Of a DNA stretch of 47,232 bases, positions 40,834-47,232 are shown piece by piece. Under the pieces are notes generated by a model, which made no database searches, was not told the DNA's origin, and was given only the letters and a program-made list of their open reading frames with translations. The stretch's first letter is position 1. Each line of letters starts with the position of its first letter. The translations under genes were made by a program, and so were the position numbers. Source of the stretch: an uncultured Parasphingopyxis sp. (lineage in GTDB: Bacteria; Pseudomonadota; Alphaproteobacteria; Sphingomonadales; Sphingomonadaceae); the NCBI RefSeq assembly GCF_937129435.1, contig NZ_CAKZNF010000035.1, positions 1-47,232 of the forward strand, read 5' to 3'.

Positions 40834-42057
40834 TCAGCTTTGGCGCGCGGGCTCTGCCATGGGTGCGGTCGCGACCGGTGCGTCCTTGCGTTCCGACAAC
40901 CCTGCTACCGGTGCAAGCCAGGAGACGCGCCGCGCGACGAGGTAGAACAGCGCACAGGACGAAGCCGTTCCCGTCAGGATGATCGCGAACTCCGTGAGCG
41001 GCGGCAGGCCATAGGGCAGCAGCCACCAGCCGATCAGCACGATCGCGGTCTGGTGCAGGATATAGATCGGGAAGATCGCCTCGCTGAGCGTCTTGCGCCA
41101 GCGATGGTCGCGATTGAGAAAGCGCGTGCCGATGGCGAGCAGGAACAGCACCATGGCCCACATCATCGCGCCCACGGCAGCCCGGTCCAGCGCCATCTCG
41201 GCGTGCGATATGCCTTCCATGTCGGGGAACCGGATTTCGAGAGCCGCCAGCACGGCATAGCTCGCCAAAGCAAGGAGCAGTGCGGGCCGGGCACAGCGCA
41301 TGATCGCGGGCCAGAGCTGCGGCGAGCGAGCCAGGGCGAAACCGAACAGGAAGACAGGCAGGTAAAGCGCATCGGTCAGCCAGTCGTCGAACAGGCCGTG
41401 CGATTCGCCCAGCGTGAAGGTGATCGCGGCGCGCATCGGCACGAAATAGACGAGCGGCAGCCAGAACAGCCGATAGCCCTGCGCCATCCAGTCGATCGCC
41501 GCCACGATGCGTCGCCGAATCGCGCCGGACGCGAAGAAATGGCCGATCGCGAGCACCATGGTGAAGGCCCAGAGATAGGCGACGAACCAGAGATGTTCCC
41601 AGCCGGGGAGCGTGACGCCGTGGAGCTGTCCGAAGCGGAAATAGCCGGTGCTCCAGAACGTCCAATAGCTCTCGGTCAGCCCATGGTTGAAACTGAGCCC
41701 GACCCAGCTTTGCGGCGGGATGATTACGGCCATCGCAAAGACAAGGGGGATCAGCAGGCGCTTCGATCGCTCGCGCACGAACCGTTCGATGCCGCCGAGC
41801 TTGCCCAGCAGCGCCGCGCTGGCGAAGCCGGACACGGCGAACAGCAGCGCGAGCCGCCACGGCGTCGTGAACACCATCGGGATCGCAAGCCATTCGACCG
41901 GCTCGGCGGTTTTCACCAGCCACTCTCCGTTCACGAAGAACAGGCCGATATGGTAGAAGATCAGGATCGCGAACGCGCCGATCCGCAGCCAGTCGAGGCC
42001 GTAATGCCGCCCACCGGCAAAGTCCGTGCCAGGCGAAATGGATTCCTGCCGCTGCAT
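40834..42057 (-). CDS. Acyltransferase-3 family membrane protein (OpgC/glucan-modification-like)
   Basis: The 407-residue protein has about ten hydrophobic segments. It opens with HYGLDWLRIGAFAILIFYHIGLFF, of which the YGLDWLR and FYHIG pieces are the acyltransferase-3 signature with the essential His. WFVAYLWAFT, IFPIYILHQTAIV and similar stretches fit the MdoC/OpgC-like subgroup. Such proteins O-acylate glucans, lipopolysaccharide or peptidoglycan at the inner membrane; the target here is unknown. The carboxylase gene follows after 36 bases. A longer frame in another phase (40808-42094) was rejected. Confidence 0.9.
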   Translation of the reverse strand: MQRQESISPGTDFAGGRHYGLDWLRIGAFAILIFYHIGLFFVNGEWLVKTAEPVEWLAIPMVFTTPWRLALLFAVSGFASAALLGKLGGIERFVRERSKRLLIPLVFAMAVIIPPQSWVGLSFNHGLTESYWTFWSTGYFRFGQLHGVTLPGWEHLWFVAYLWAFTMVLAIGHFFASGAIRRRIVAAIDWMAQGYRLFWLPLVYFVPMRAAITFTLGESHGLFDDWLTDALYLPVFLFGFALARSPQLWPAIMRCARPALLLALASYAVLAALEIRFPDMEGISHAEMALDRAAVGAMMWAMVLFLLAIGTRFLNRDHRWRKTLSEAIFPIYILHQTAIVLIGWWLLPYGLPPLTEFAIILTGTASSCALFYLVARRVSWLAPVAGLSERKDAPVATAPMAEPARQS

Positions 42058-42104
42058 GGCCGATCCTAGACGCCCGGAATCTTGAATGCGCCATCTAGAT
42101 TATG

Positions 42105-42136
42105 GGTTAACCGCGCGCCTTCGGCCCGGTTTAACC
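42105..42136. promoter_or_regulatory. Inverted repeat GGTTAA...TTAACC in a divergent promoter region
   Basis: GGTTAA (42105-42110) and TTAACC (42131-42136) flank a GC-rich, imperfectly symmetric middle. It lies midway between the divergent acyltransferase (ATG 42057) and M24 peptidase (ATG 42199) genes, where an operator could serve both. No known regulator was matched. Confidence 0.3.
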
Positions 42137-42198
42137 ATCAATTCTTCCAAATACGGGCGCAGCTTGCGCTTTGCCGGGCCCCGGTCCAATCCTGCGCC

Positions 42199-43449
42199 AT
42201 GCAAATCGACCGACGAACCCTCCTCGCCGCAAGCGCCGCCGCCGGTGCCGCGCTGTTCCTGCCGCGTCCGCTCGCCGCCCAGACAGGGACGAGCGAATTG
42301 ACGTTGATGACCGGCGATGCCGTGCCGATTTCCCCGGCCGAACATGCCGCGCGCGTCGAACAGGCGCGGCGCCTGATGCGCGAGTACGGCATCGGCGCGC
42401 TGCTGATTGAGCCGGGCGCGTCGATGACCTATTTTACCGGCGTCCGCTGGTGGCGCAGCGAAAGGCTGACGGCGGCGGTGTTGCCGCTATCGGGCGATCC
42501 CGTGATCGTCACCCCGCATTTCGAAGAACCATCGGTGCGCGAAAGCCTCAAGATCGAAGCCGATGTTCGCGTCTGGAACGAGCATGAGAATCCGCTCGAA
42601 ACGGTTGCCGGGGTGCTGCGCGACCGGGGCGTGACCGATCCGGTGGGGATCGAGGAAACGGTGCGGTTCTTTGCTGTCGATGGGCTACGCAACGCCCTGC
42701 GGGGCGTCGAAATCCGCCCGGGCGCGCCGGTAATTCGCGGCTGCCGGATGATCAAGTCGGCGCACGAGATCGCGCTCATGCAGAAGGCGAACGATGTGAC
42801 GCTCGCCGCCTATCGCCATACATGTCCCCGCGTCGAAGCGGGAATGACTCCTGCGGACATCGCCGCGATCATGAACGACGCGACGCGCGCACTGGGCGGG
42901 ACGCCCTCGTTCGAACTGGTCCTGCTGGGCGAGGCGAGTGCCTATCCGCATGGATCGGGCCAGCCGCAGGAGGTGCGGGAGGGAGAGGTCGTGCTGATGG
43001 ACTGCGGCTGCAACGTCCTTGGTTATGAGAGCGATATCTCTCGGACGTTCGTCTTCGGCGAGCCGAACGCCGAACAGCGACGCGTCTGGAGCCATATGCG
43101 GCGGGGACAGGATGTGGCCTTCGCCGCCGCGCGGGTTGGCGCGCCGGCGGGGAATGTCGATGATGCCGTGCGCGAATATTATGAAGGCCTCGGCTACGGA
43201 CCCGATTACGACCTTCCCGGCCTCTCGCACCGCATCGGTCATGGCATCGGCATGGAGGGGCATGAGCCGATCAACCTCGTCCGCGGCGAGGAAACCCCGC
43301 TCGCGCCCGGCATGTGTTTCTCCAACGAACCCGGGCTCTATCTTCCCGGCAGCTTCGGCATCCGCCTTGAAGACTGCTTCCATATGACCGAAGCAGGGCC
43401 GCGCTATTTCACGACACCACCGCCTTCGATCGACGATCCGTTCGGCTGA
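42199..43449 (+). CDS. Exported M24 family metallopeptidase (Xaa-Pro aminopeptidase-like)
   Basis: The 416-residue protein starts with DRRTLLAASAAAGAALFLPR, a Tat-like leader (single-spaced Arg pair, cleavage near AAQ). The creatinase-like N-domain (about 45-190) is followed by the pita-bread domain. Metal ligands are visible: Asp268 (MDCGC), Asp279 (YESDISRTF), His348 (RIGHGIG), Glu377 (FSNEPGLY) and Glu391 (IRLEDC). Aminopeptidase P and proline dipeptidase both have this set. The start is set by the leader; no strong ribosome-binding site is seen. Confidence 0.92.
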   Translation: MQIDRRTLLAASAAAGAALFLPRPLAAQTGTSELTLMTGDAVPISPAEHAARVEQARRLMREYGIGALLIEPGASMTYFTGVRWWRSERLTAAVLPLSGDPVIVTPHFEEPSVRESLKIEADVRVWNEHENPLETVAGVLRDRGVTDPVGIEETVRFFAVDGLRNALRGVEIRPGAPVIRGCRMIKSAHEIALMQKANDVTLAAYRHTCPRVEAGMTPADIAAIMNDATRALGGTPSFELVLLGEASAYPHGSGQPQEVREGEVVLMDCGCNVLGYESDISRTFVFGEPNAEQRRVWSHMRRGQDVAFAAARVGAPAGNVDDAVREYYEGLGYGPDYDLPGLSHRIGHGIGMEGHEPINLVRGEETPLAPGMCFSNEPGLYLPGSFGIRLEDCFHMTEAGPRYFTTPPPSIDDPFG

Positions 43450-43501
43450 TTGACGCGTTGTTAACCTTGATTTTGCTAAGAAAACCCTGGATTTGACGCG
43501 G

Positions 43502-44671
43502 ATGAAGGGCACGGGCGCAATGGAGCTGATGCGGCGAATACGCGGCCATTTGTCGACCGGCGGCGAAGACCGGATATCCGGCGACATCGCCGATGCCGTC
43601 CGCGCCGTCCAGCTCGAACGGGCACTCGCCCATGTGCCGATGATCTACGCGGTCGCGATCTTCAACCTGATGCTCGTCATGATCCTGTGCGGGCATCGCG
43701 GGCTGCCGCTTTCCACCTATGGCTGGATGGGAATCGTCGGCATCGGCGCGTTCGCCCGCATGCTCTACTGGATGCGTCAGCGGGACAAGTCCGGGTTGCG
43801 TCACAATGCCGAACGGATGATGGTCACGCTCACCACCGTATCGATGACGCTGATCGCGGGGCTGAGTGCATGGACCATCTACGCCTATTCCAGCGGCCTT
43901 ATCGTCGATATCATGCTCATCCCGATCTCGCTGGTGTTCGGATCGACGGTGATCGCGCATTGCCTCGCGCCGATCCGCCGCGCCGCCGTCGGCGTGCTGC
44001 TTGTTGGCGTCCTTCCCTGCGGGCTCTTCATGGTGCTGACCGGCGATTTCGAGACGCGGCTGCTCGGCGCCAGCATGATCACCGTCATGCTACTGATGAC
44101 GGTCTTCATCCTTGAAAGCTATGAGCGGATCATCGGCAGCATCGTGATGGAAGAGGAAATCCGCCGCCTCGCGCTCACCGATCCGCTGACCGGCCTCGCC
44201 AACCGCCGCGCGATCATGGAGGCGGTGGAGGCCACCGACGGCAAAGGGGCCGGCTATGCGTTGGCCGTTCTGGATCTCGACGGGTTCAAGCAGATCAACG
44301 ATACGCTGGGCCATCAGGCCGGCGACCGGCTGCTGGAGATCGTCGCCGAACGGCTGGGCGCATCGGCACGCGCGGGAGATATGGTGGGGCGGACCGGCGG
44401 CGATGAATTTCTGGTGCTCATGCGTGAAGTTGCCGACGCAGCCGATGCCGCGGCTCGGGCAGAGCATATGATGGCGGCGCTGTGCCGCGATGCCGATGTC
44501 GATGGAACGACCGTCCCGCTCTCGGGTAGCCTCGGATATGCGCTGTCGGGGCGCGACGGAACATCGCCCGACGCGGTCATGGCCTCTGCCGATGAGGCGC
44601 TCTATTGCGCCAAGCGCGATCACTATGCGCAGCGAGGCGGTCAGGATGTCTGGGTACGCTCGGTCGCCTGA
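43502..44671 (+). CDS. Membrane diguanylate cyclase (GGDEF) with I-site
   Basis: The 389-residue protein has about five or six hydrophobic segments (about 45-205) and a C-terminal GGDEF domain: [32 protein letters not shown], and intact GGDEF at about 299-303. RAGD at 290-293, exactly five residues before GGDEF, is the product-inhibition I-site. It should make cyclic di-GMP from GTP at the inner membrane, with the membrane part sensing an unknown signal. No EAL domain is present. The start is uncertain among 43493 (TTG), 43502 and 43520 (ATG). Confidence 0.93.
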   Translation: MKGTGAMELMRRIRGHLSTGGEDRISGDIADAVRAVQLERALAHVPMIYAVAIFNLMLVMILCGHRGLPLSTYGWMGIVGIGAFARMLYWMRQRDKSGLRHNAERMMVTLTTVSMTLIAGLSAWTIYAYSSGLIVDIMLIPISLVFGSTVIAHCLAPIRRAAVGVLLVGVLPCGLFMVLTGDFETRLLGASMITVMLLMTVFILESYERIIGSIVMEEEIRRLALTDPLTGLANRRAIMEAVEATDGKGAGYALAVLDLDGFKQINDTLGHQAGDRLLEIVAERLGASARAGDMVGRTGGDEFLVLMREVADAADAAARAEHMMAALCRDADVDGTTVPLSGSLGYALSGRDGTSPDAVMASADEALYCAKRDHYAQRGGQDVWVRSVA

Positions 44672-44718
44672 TCGCGCTCCGCCTTTCCCTTGTAACGCCA
44701 AGCCTCTATATCGCGCGC

Positions 44719-45846
44719 ATGTCCGTACGCCCCTGGAGAGATATCGAGCGCCGCCAATCGCGGCAGATCATGGTCGGCAACGTGCCGGTCGGCGGCGATG
44801 CGCCGGTGACGGTGCAGACGATGACCAACACGCCGACCTCGGACGCGGCCGCGACGATCGACCAGATCCGCCGCTGCGAAGAGGCGGGCGTCGATATCAT
44901 CCGCGTCTCCTGCCCCGACGAGGATAGCACCGCCGCGATGCCGGAGATCGTTCGCGCCGCACGGGTGCCGATCGTAGCGGACATCCATTTCCACTATAGG
45001 CGCGCGCTCGAGGCGGCCGATGCAGGCGCCGCGTGCCTGCGCATCAACCCGGGCAATATCGGCAGCGAAGAGCGCGTGAAGGAAGTGATTGCCGCGGCCA
45101 AGGCCAATGGCTGCGCGATCCGGATCGGCGTCAATGCGGGGAGCCTCGAAAAGGACCTGCTCGAAAAATATGGCGAGCCCTGTCCCGAGGCGCTCGTCGA
45201 AAGCGCGCTCGACCATATCAAGATCCTGCAGGATCACGATTTCCACGAATTCAAGGTCGCGGTGAAGGCGTCCGACGTCTTCCTCGCGGTCTCGGCCTAT
45301 ATGGGCCTCGCCGACGCCGTCGATTGCCCGCTCCATCTCGGCATCACCGAGGCCGGCGGCCTGATCGGCGGCACGGTGAAATCGGCGATCGGCATCGGCA
45401 ATCTGCTCTGGGCGGGGATCGGCGACACGATCCGCGTCAGCCTCTCGGCCGAACCCGAAGAGGAAGTCCGGGTCGGATACGAGATCCTCAAATCGCTCGG
45501 CATCCGCACCCGCGGCGTCCGCGTCGTTTCCTGCCCCAGCTGCGCGCGCCAGGGCTTCGACGTCATCCGCACCGTCCAGGCGCTCGAGGAGCGGCTCCAG
45601 CACATCAACACGCCGATGTCGCTCTCGGTCCTCGGCTGCGTCGTCAACGGCCCGGGCGAGGCGCGCGAAACCGATATCGGCATCACCGGCGGCGGCAAGG
45701 GCAAGCACATGGTCTATCTGTCCGGCGTCACCGACCATCACGTCGCCGACGGGGACATGATCGAGCATATCGTCGAGCTGGTCGAGGCGAAGGCGGCCGA
45801 GATCGAAGCCGCGAACGCCACCGAAACCGCAGAGGCGGCCGAGTGA
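44719..45846 (+). CDS. ispG: 4-hydroxy-3-methylbut-2-enyl diphosphate synthase IspG
   Basis: The 375-residue enzyme of the MEP isoprenoid pathway converts MEcPP to HMBPP with a [4Fe-4S] cluster. The TIM-barrel part has [25 protein letters not shown] and [14 protein letters not shown]. The cluster ligands are Cys272, Cys275 ([11 protein letters not shown]) and Cys307 ([10 protein letters not shown]), with Glu314 as the fourth. [14 protein letters not shown] is a typical start. Its TGA overlaps the GTG of the chorismate mutase gene (GTGA). Confidence 0.97.
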   Translation: MSVRPWRDIERRQSRQIMVGNVPVGGDAPVTVQTMTNTPTSDAAATIDQIRRCEEAGVDIIRVSCPDEDSTAAMPEIVRAARVPIVADIHFHYRRALEAADAGAACLRINPGNIGSEERVKEVIAAAKANGCAIRIGVNAGSLEKDLLEKYGEPCPEALVESALDHIKILQDHDFHEFKVAVKASDVFLAVSAYMGLADAVDCPLHLGITEAGGLIGGTVKSAIGIGNLLWAGIGDTIRVSLSAEPEEEVRVGYEILKSLGIRTRGVRVVSCPSCARQGFDVIRTVQALEERLQHINTPMSLSVLGCVVNGPGEARETDIGITGGGKGKHMVYLSGVTDHHVADGDMIEHIVELVEAKAAEIEAANATETAEAAE

Positions 45847-46178
45847 AGGATAGTGCAGGGACGGTCGCTCCCGAAGATTGCAAAACCATGGCCGAAGTGC
45901 GCGAAGGCGTCGACGCGGTCGATAGGGAAATCGTTGCGCTGCTGAAGCGCCGTTTCGGCTATATGGACGCCGCCGCGCGCATCAAGCCCGAGCGGGGACA
46001 GGTCCGCGACGAAGCGCGCAAGGCCGAGGTCATCGCCAATGCCCGCGCCGAGGCGCGCCGCCACGGCATTCCGGAAAGCGTGATTGCCGATGTCTGGGAA
46101 GCGCTGGTCGAAGGCTCGATCGCGCATGAGTTCGTCGAATATGACCGGCTGAACGACGGCCTGAAGGCGGCGGAGTGA
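45843..46178 (+). CDS. AroQ-type chorismate mutase (PchB-like)
   Basis: The 111-residue all-helical protein matches the short AroQ class. [20 protein letters not shown] opens helix 1, and the active-site residues fit Arg in [22 protein letters not shown], and the basic [12 protein letters not shown] helix. It turns chorismate into prephenate; the N-terminal PEDC pattern is shared with PchB (isochorismate pyruvate lyase), so a side or alternative activity is possible. Start is the GTG overlapping the ispG stop; an ATG at 45888 would cut off the PEDC part. Its own TGA overlaps the next GTG. Confidence 0.92.
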   Translation: MKDSAGTVAPEDCKTMAEVREGVDAVDREIVALLKRRFGYMDAAARIKPERGQVRDEARKAEVIANARAEARRHGIPESVIADVWEALVEGSIAHEFVEYDRLNDGLKAAE

Positions 46179-46678
46179 GGCTTTTTGCAGCGATGGCATT
46201 GGCGCTTGCGGCAGTGCCCGCAATGACCGGAGCCGTCGCTACGGCAGCCGAAGCCGAACATCCCGAAGCCCGGCCCTTCGACGCCGATCGCAACGCCGCT
46301 GCCGACATCCTTCTGGCACGCGCCCGCGCGCTGATGACGGGCAAACGCGTACTCGTCGTCCTGGGCGGCAACTGGTGCCATGACAGCCGGGGACTGGCCG
46401 GCTGGTTTGAACGCCCGCGCTTCGCGGAGATGCTCGGCGATCGCTACGAGCTGGTCTATGTCGACGTCGGCCGGCCGCAGCGGGGCGAAGGGCGCAATCT
46501 CGACGTCGCGGCGCGCTACGGCATCGACGAGATTGCCGGCACGCCGACCGTCCTCGTGCTTTCATCCTCGGGTCGCCTGCTCAATCCCGAAACGGCGACG
46601 ACCTGGAATAACGCTGCGAGCCGCGAGGAAGAGGCGATCTACGATTACTTCGCGGATTTCATACCCGAGACCGGTTAG
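46175..46678 (+). CDS. Exported thioredoxin-fold protein with a single active-site cysteine
   Basis: The 167-residue protein begins with a signal peptide ([17 protein letters not shown]..., cleavage after about residue 25). It has a thioredoxin-like core: KRVLVVLGGNWCHDS, YELVYVDVG and the cis-Pro loop AGTPTVLVLSSSGR. The usual CxxC is reduced to WCHD (Cys68), so it cannot form the normal intramolecular disulfide and may be a monothiol or non-redox member. The GTG start overlaps the chorismate mutase stop (GTGA), making a three-gene coupled string with ispG. It overlaps the convergent Rrf2 gene by four bases. Confidence 0.88.
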   Translation: MRLFAAMALALAAVPAMTGAVATAAEAEHPEARPFDADRNAAADILLARARALMTGKRVLVVLGGNWCHDSRGLAGWFERPRFAEMLGDRYELVYVDVGRPQRGEGRNLDVAARYGIDEIAGTPTVLVLSSSGRLLNPETATTWNNAASREEEAIYDYFADFIPETG

Positions 46679-47172
46679 CCTAGCGATACGGCTTCACGTT
46701 CGAGCCAGCGGCCGACATCGCGCAAATGTTCGTGCGCCGATTCTCCGACCACATCGACGGCGATGTCGACGAGCGATTTCGCTTTGAGACTCTCGCGATA
46801 GGCGGTTTCGGCAGCATGGAAGGAGGCGGCGATGGCGCAGGGGCGTTTGCATTCGGCCGGCTTTGCGCCGCACGGCCCATTGCGGCGGATTTCGGTGCAG
46901 GTGAAGGCCGGCGCGGGCCCCTCGATCGCGGCCATGATATCCCAGAGGGAGATTTCGTTCGCGGGGCGCGCCAGGCGATAGCCGCCATGGCGGCCGCGGG
47001 CCGCCTGAACGATCCCTGCCTTGCTCAGCGCTTGTAGCTGTTTGGCCATATAGGGGCCCGGCACGCCGTGATAGCGGGCCAGCGATTCGGCGCGCAGCCC
47101 TTTGCCGGACGGAAGCGCATTCAAAAGCGCGGCGGCATGGGCGGCCCATTCGACGCCCTTGGCAATCTGCAT
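46675..47172 (-). CDS. Rrf2 family transcriptional regulator with four clustered cysteines
   Basis: The 165-residue protein has the Rrf2 winged helix: SLARYHGVPGPYMAKQLQAL (recognition region) and the wing GRHGGYRLARP. A cysteine cluster follows: Cys92, Cys101, Cys108 and Cys112, where IscR and NsrR bind their Fe-S clusters. It probably senses redox, iron-sulfur state or nitric oxide and represses nearby or distant genes. An inverted repeat lies between its promoter and start. Family is firm; the sensed signal is inference. Confidence 0.93.
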   Translation of the reverse strand: MQIAKGVEWAAHAAALLNALPSGKGLRAESLARYHGVPGPYMAKQLQALSKAGIVQAARGRHGGYRLARPANEISLWDIMAAIEGPAPAFTCTEIRRNGPCGAKPAECKRPCAIAASFHAAETAYRESLKAKSLVDIAVDVVGESAHEHLRDVGRWLEREAVSLG

Positions 47173-47196
47173 GCGAAACGGCTCCCGGTATCAAAC

Positions 47197-47217
47197 GACA
47201 TTTCTTGTCCGAATATA
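47197..47217 (-). promoter_or_regulatory. Promoter -10 and inverted repeat before the Rrf2 gene
   Basis: On the minus strand TATATT (about 47212-47217) is a good -10 element, followed closely by GACA-N5-TGTC (47197-47209), a symmetric site overlapping the expected transcription start. Rrf2 repressors commonly bind their own promoters, so autoregulation is likely. The -35 element would be at the very end of the window. Confidence 0.45.
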
Positions 47218-47232
47218 TTGACTGTGCCCGAA

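Noticed and set aside
39367..42069. A 900-codon open frame on the plus strand
   Set aside because: It is antisense to the carboxyltransferase and acyltransferase genes, with shadow-like Arg/His/Pro-rich sequence and no recognisable domain.
40808..42094. An alternative minus-strand frame of 428 codons in the acyltransferase region
   Set aside because: The overlapping frame 40834-42057 has membrane helices and the acyltransferase-3 signature, while this one is Arg/Ala-rich with no hydrophobic pattern.

Overview
The window looks like ordinary chromosome from a high-GC alphaproteobacterium, most likely of the order Sphingomonadales. Pointers are a large outer-membrane TonB-dependent receptor, the conserved block ruvC-ruvA-ruvB-ybgC-tolQ-tolR-tolA-tolB-pal, a cysteine-free L36 ribosomal protein, DUF1244 and GapR-type DUF2312 genes, a general-stress (EcfG-type) promoter match, and intergenic palindromes of the kind scattered through sphingomonad genomes. 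No tRNA, rRNA, transposase, phage gene or CRISPR array was seen. No stretch longer than about 300 bases lacks a gene.

Layout. 1-6.3 kb: 3' part of a TonB-dependent receptor with its terminator, then a leftward operon of methyltransferase, TPR/2-oxoglutarate oxygenase and aspartyl-hydroxylase-like protein. 6.3-12.7 kb: a small secreted protein; clpB with a candidate heat-shock promoter, divergent from a double M16 peptidase; a small beta-rich protein. 12.7-18.1 kb: purE-purK, gpmA, a dienelactone-hydrolase-like enzyme, and a leftward lipoprotein/M14 carboxypeptidase/GNAT operon. 18.1-25 kb: galE, a beta-propeller lipoprotein, rpmJ with a HAD phosphatase, pyk, DUF1244, gapR-like, YbjQ-like, GNAT, yebC. 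25-28.7 kb: a PhoX-like phosphatase behind a PHO-box-like repeat, and a membrane fatty-acid desaturase. 28.9-38 kb: the ruv-tol-pal block and an mscS channel. 38-42 kb, leftward: isoaspartyl peptidase, acyl-CoA carboxylase beta subunit, acyltransferase-3 protein. 42-47.2 kb: M24 peptidase, diguanylate cyclase, ispG, chorismate mutase, a thioredoxin-fold protein, and a leftward Rrf2 regulator.

Most genes are housekeeping: Holliday-junction processing (RuvABC), envelope integrity (Tol-Pal), isoprenoid and aromatic precursors (IspG, chorismate mutase), purines (PurE/K), glycolysis (GpmA, Pyk) and proteostasis (ClpB). Genes are tightly packed, with many ATGA, GTGA and TGATG start/stop overlaps.

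Most worth a second look: (1) a low-GC gene (about 47% GC over 30061-30480) carrying an R-N-x3-H HEPN-type motif, inserted with a GFA-family gene between ruvA and ruvB; (2) two copies of a ~140-155 bp palindromic repeat whose right end supplies the apparent Shine-Dalgarno of ruvB and of tolR, with paired substitutions that keep an internal hairpin; (3) an exact GGAAC-N17-CGTT match ending just before the mscS start codon, which lacks a Shine-Dalgarno; (4) a three-unit PHO-box-like repeat before a PhoX protein with an extra PKD-like domain; (5) a heat-shock promoter match with an embedded inverted repeat before clpB; (6) an EF-hand-like loop inside the TonB receptor; (7) a two-oxygenase plus methyltransferase operon next to that receptor. 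None was tested beyond reading the sequence.
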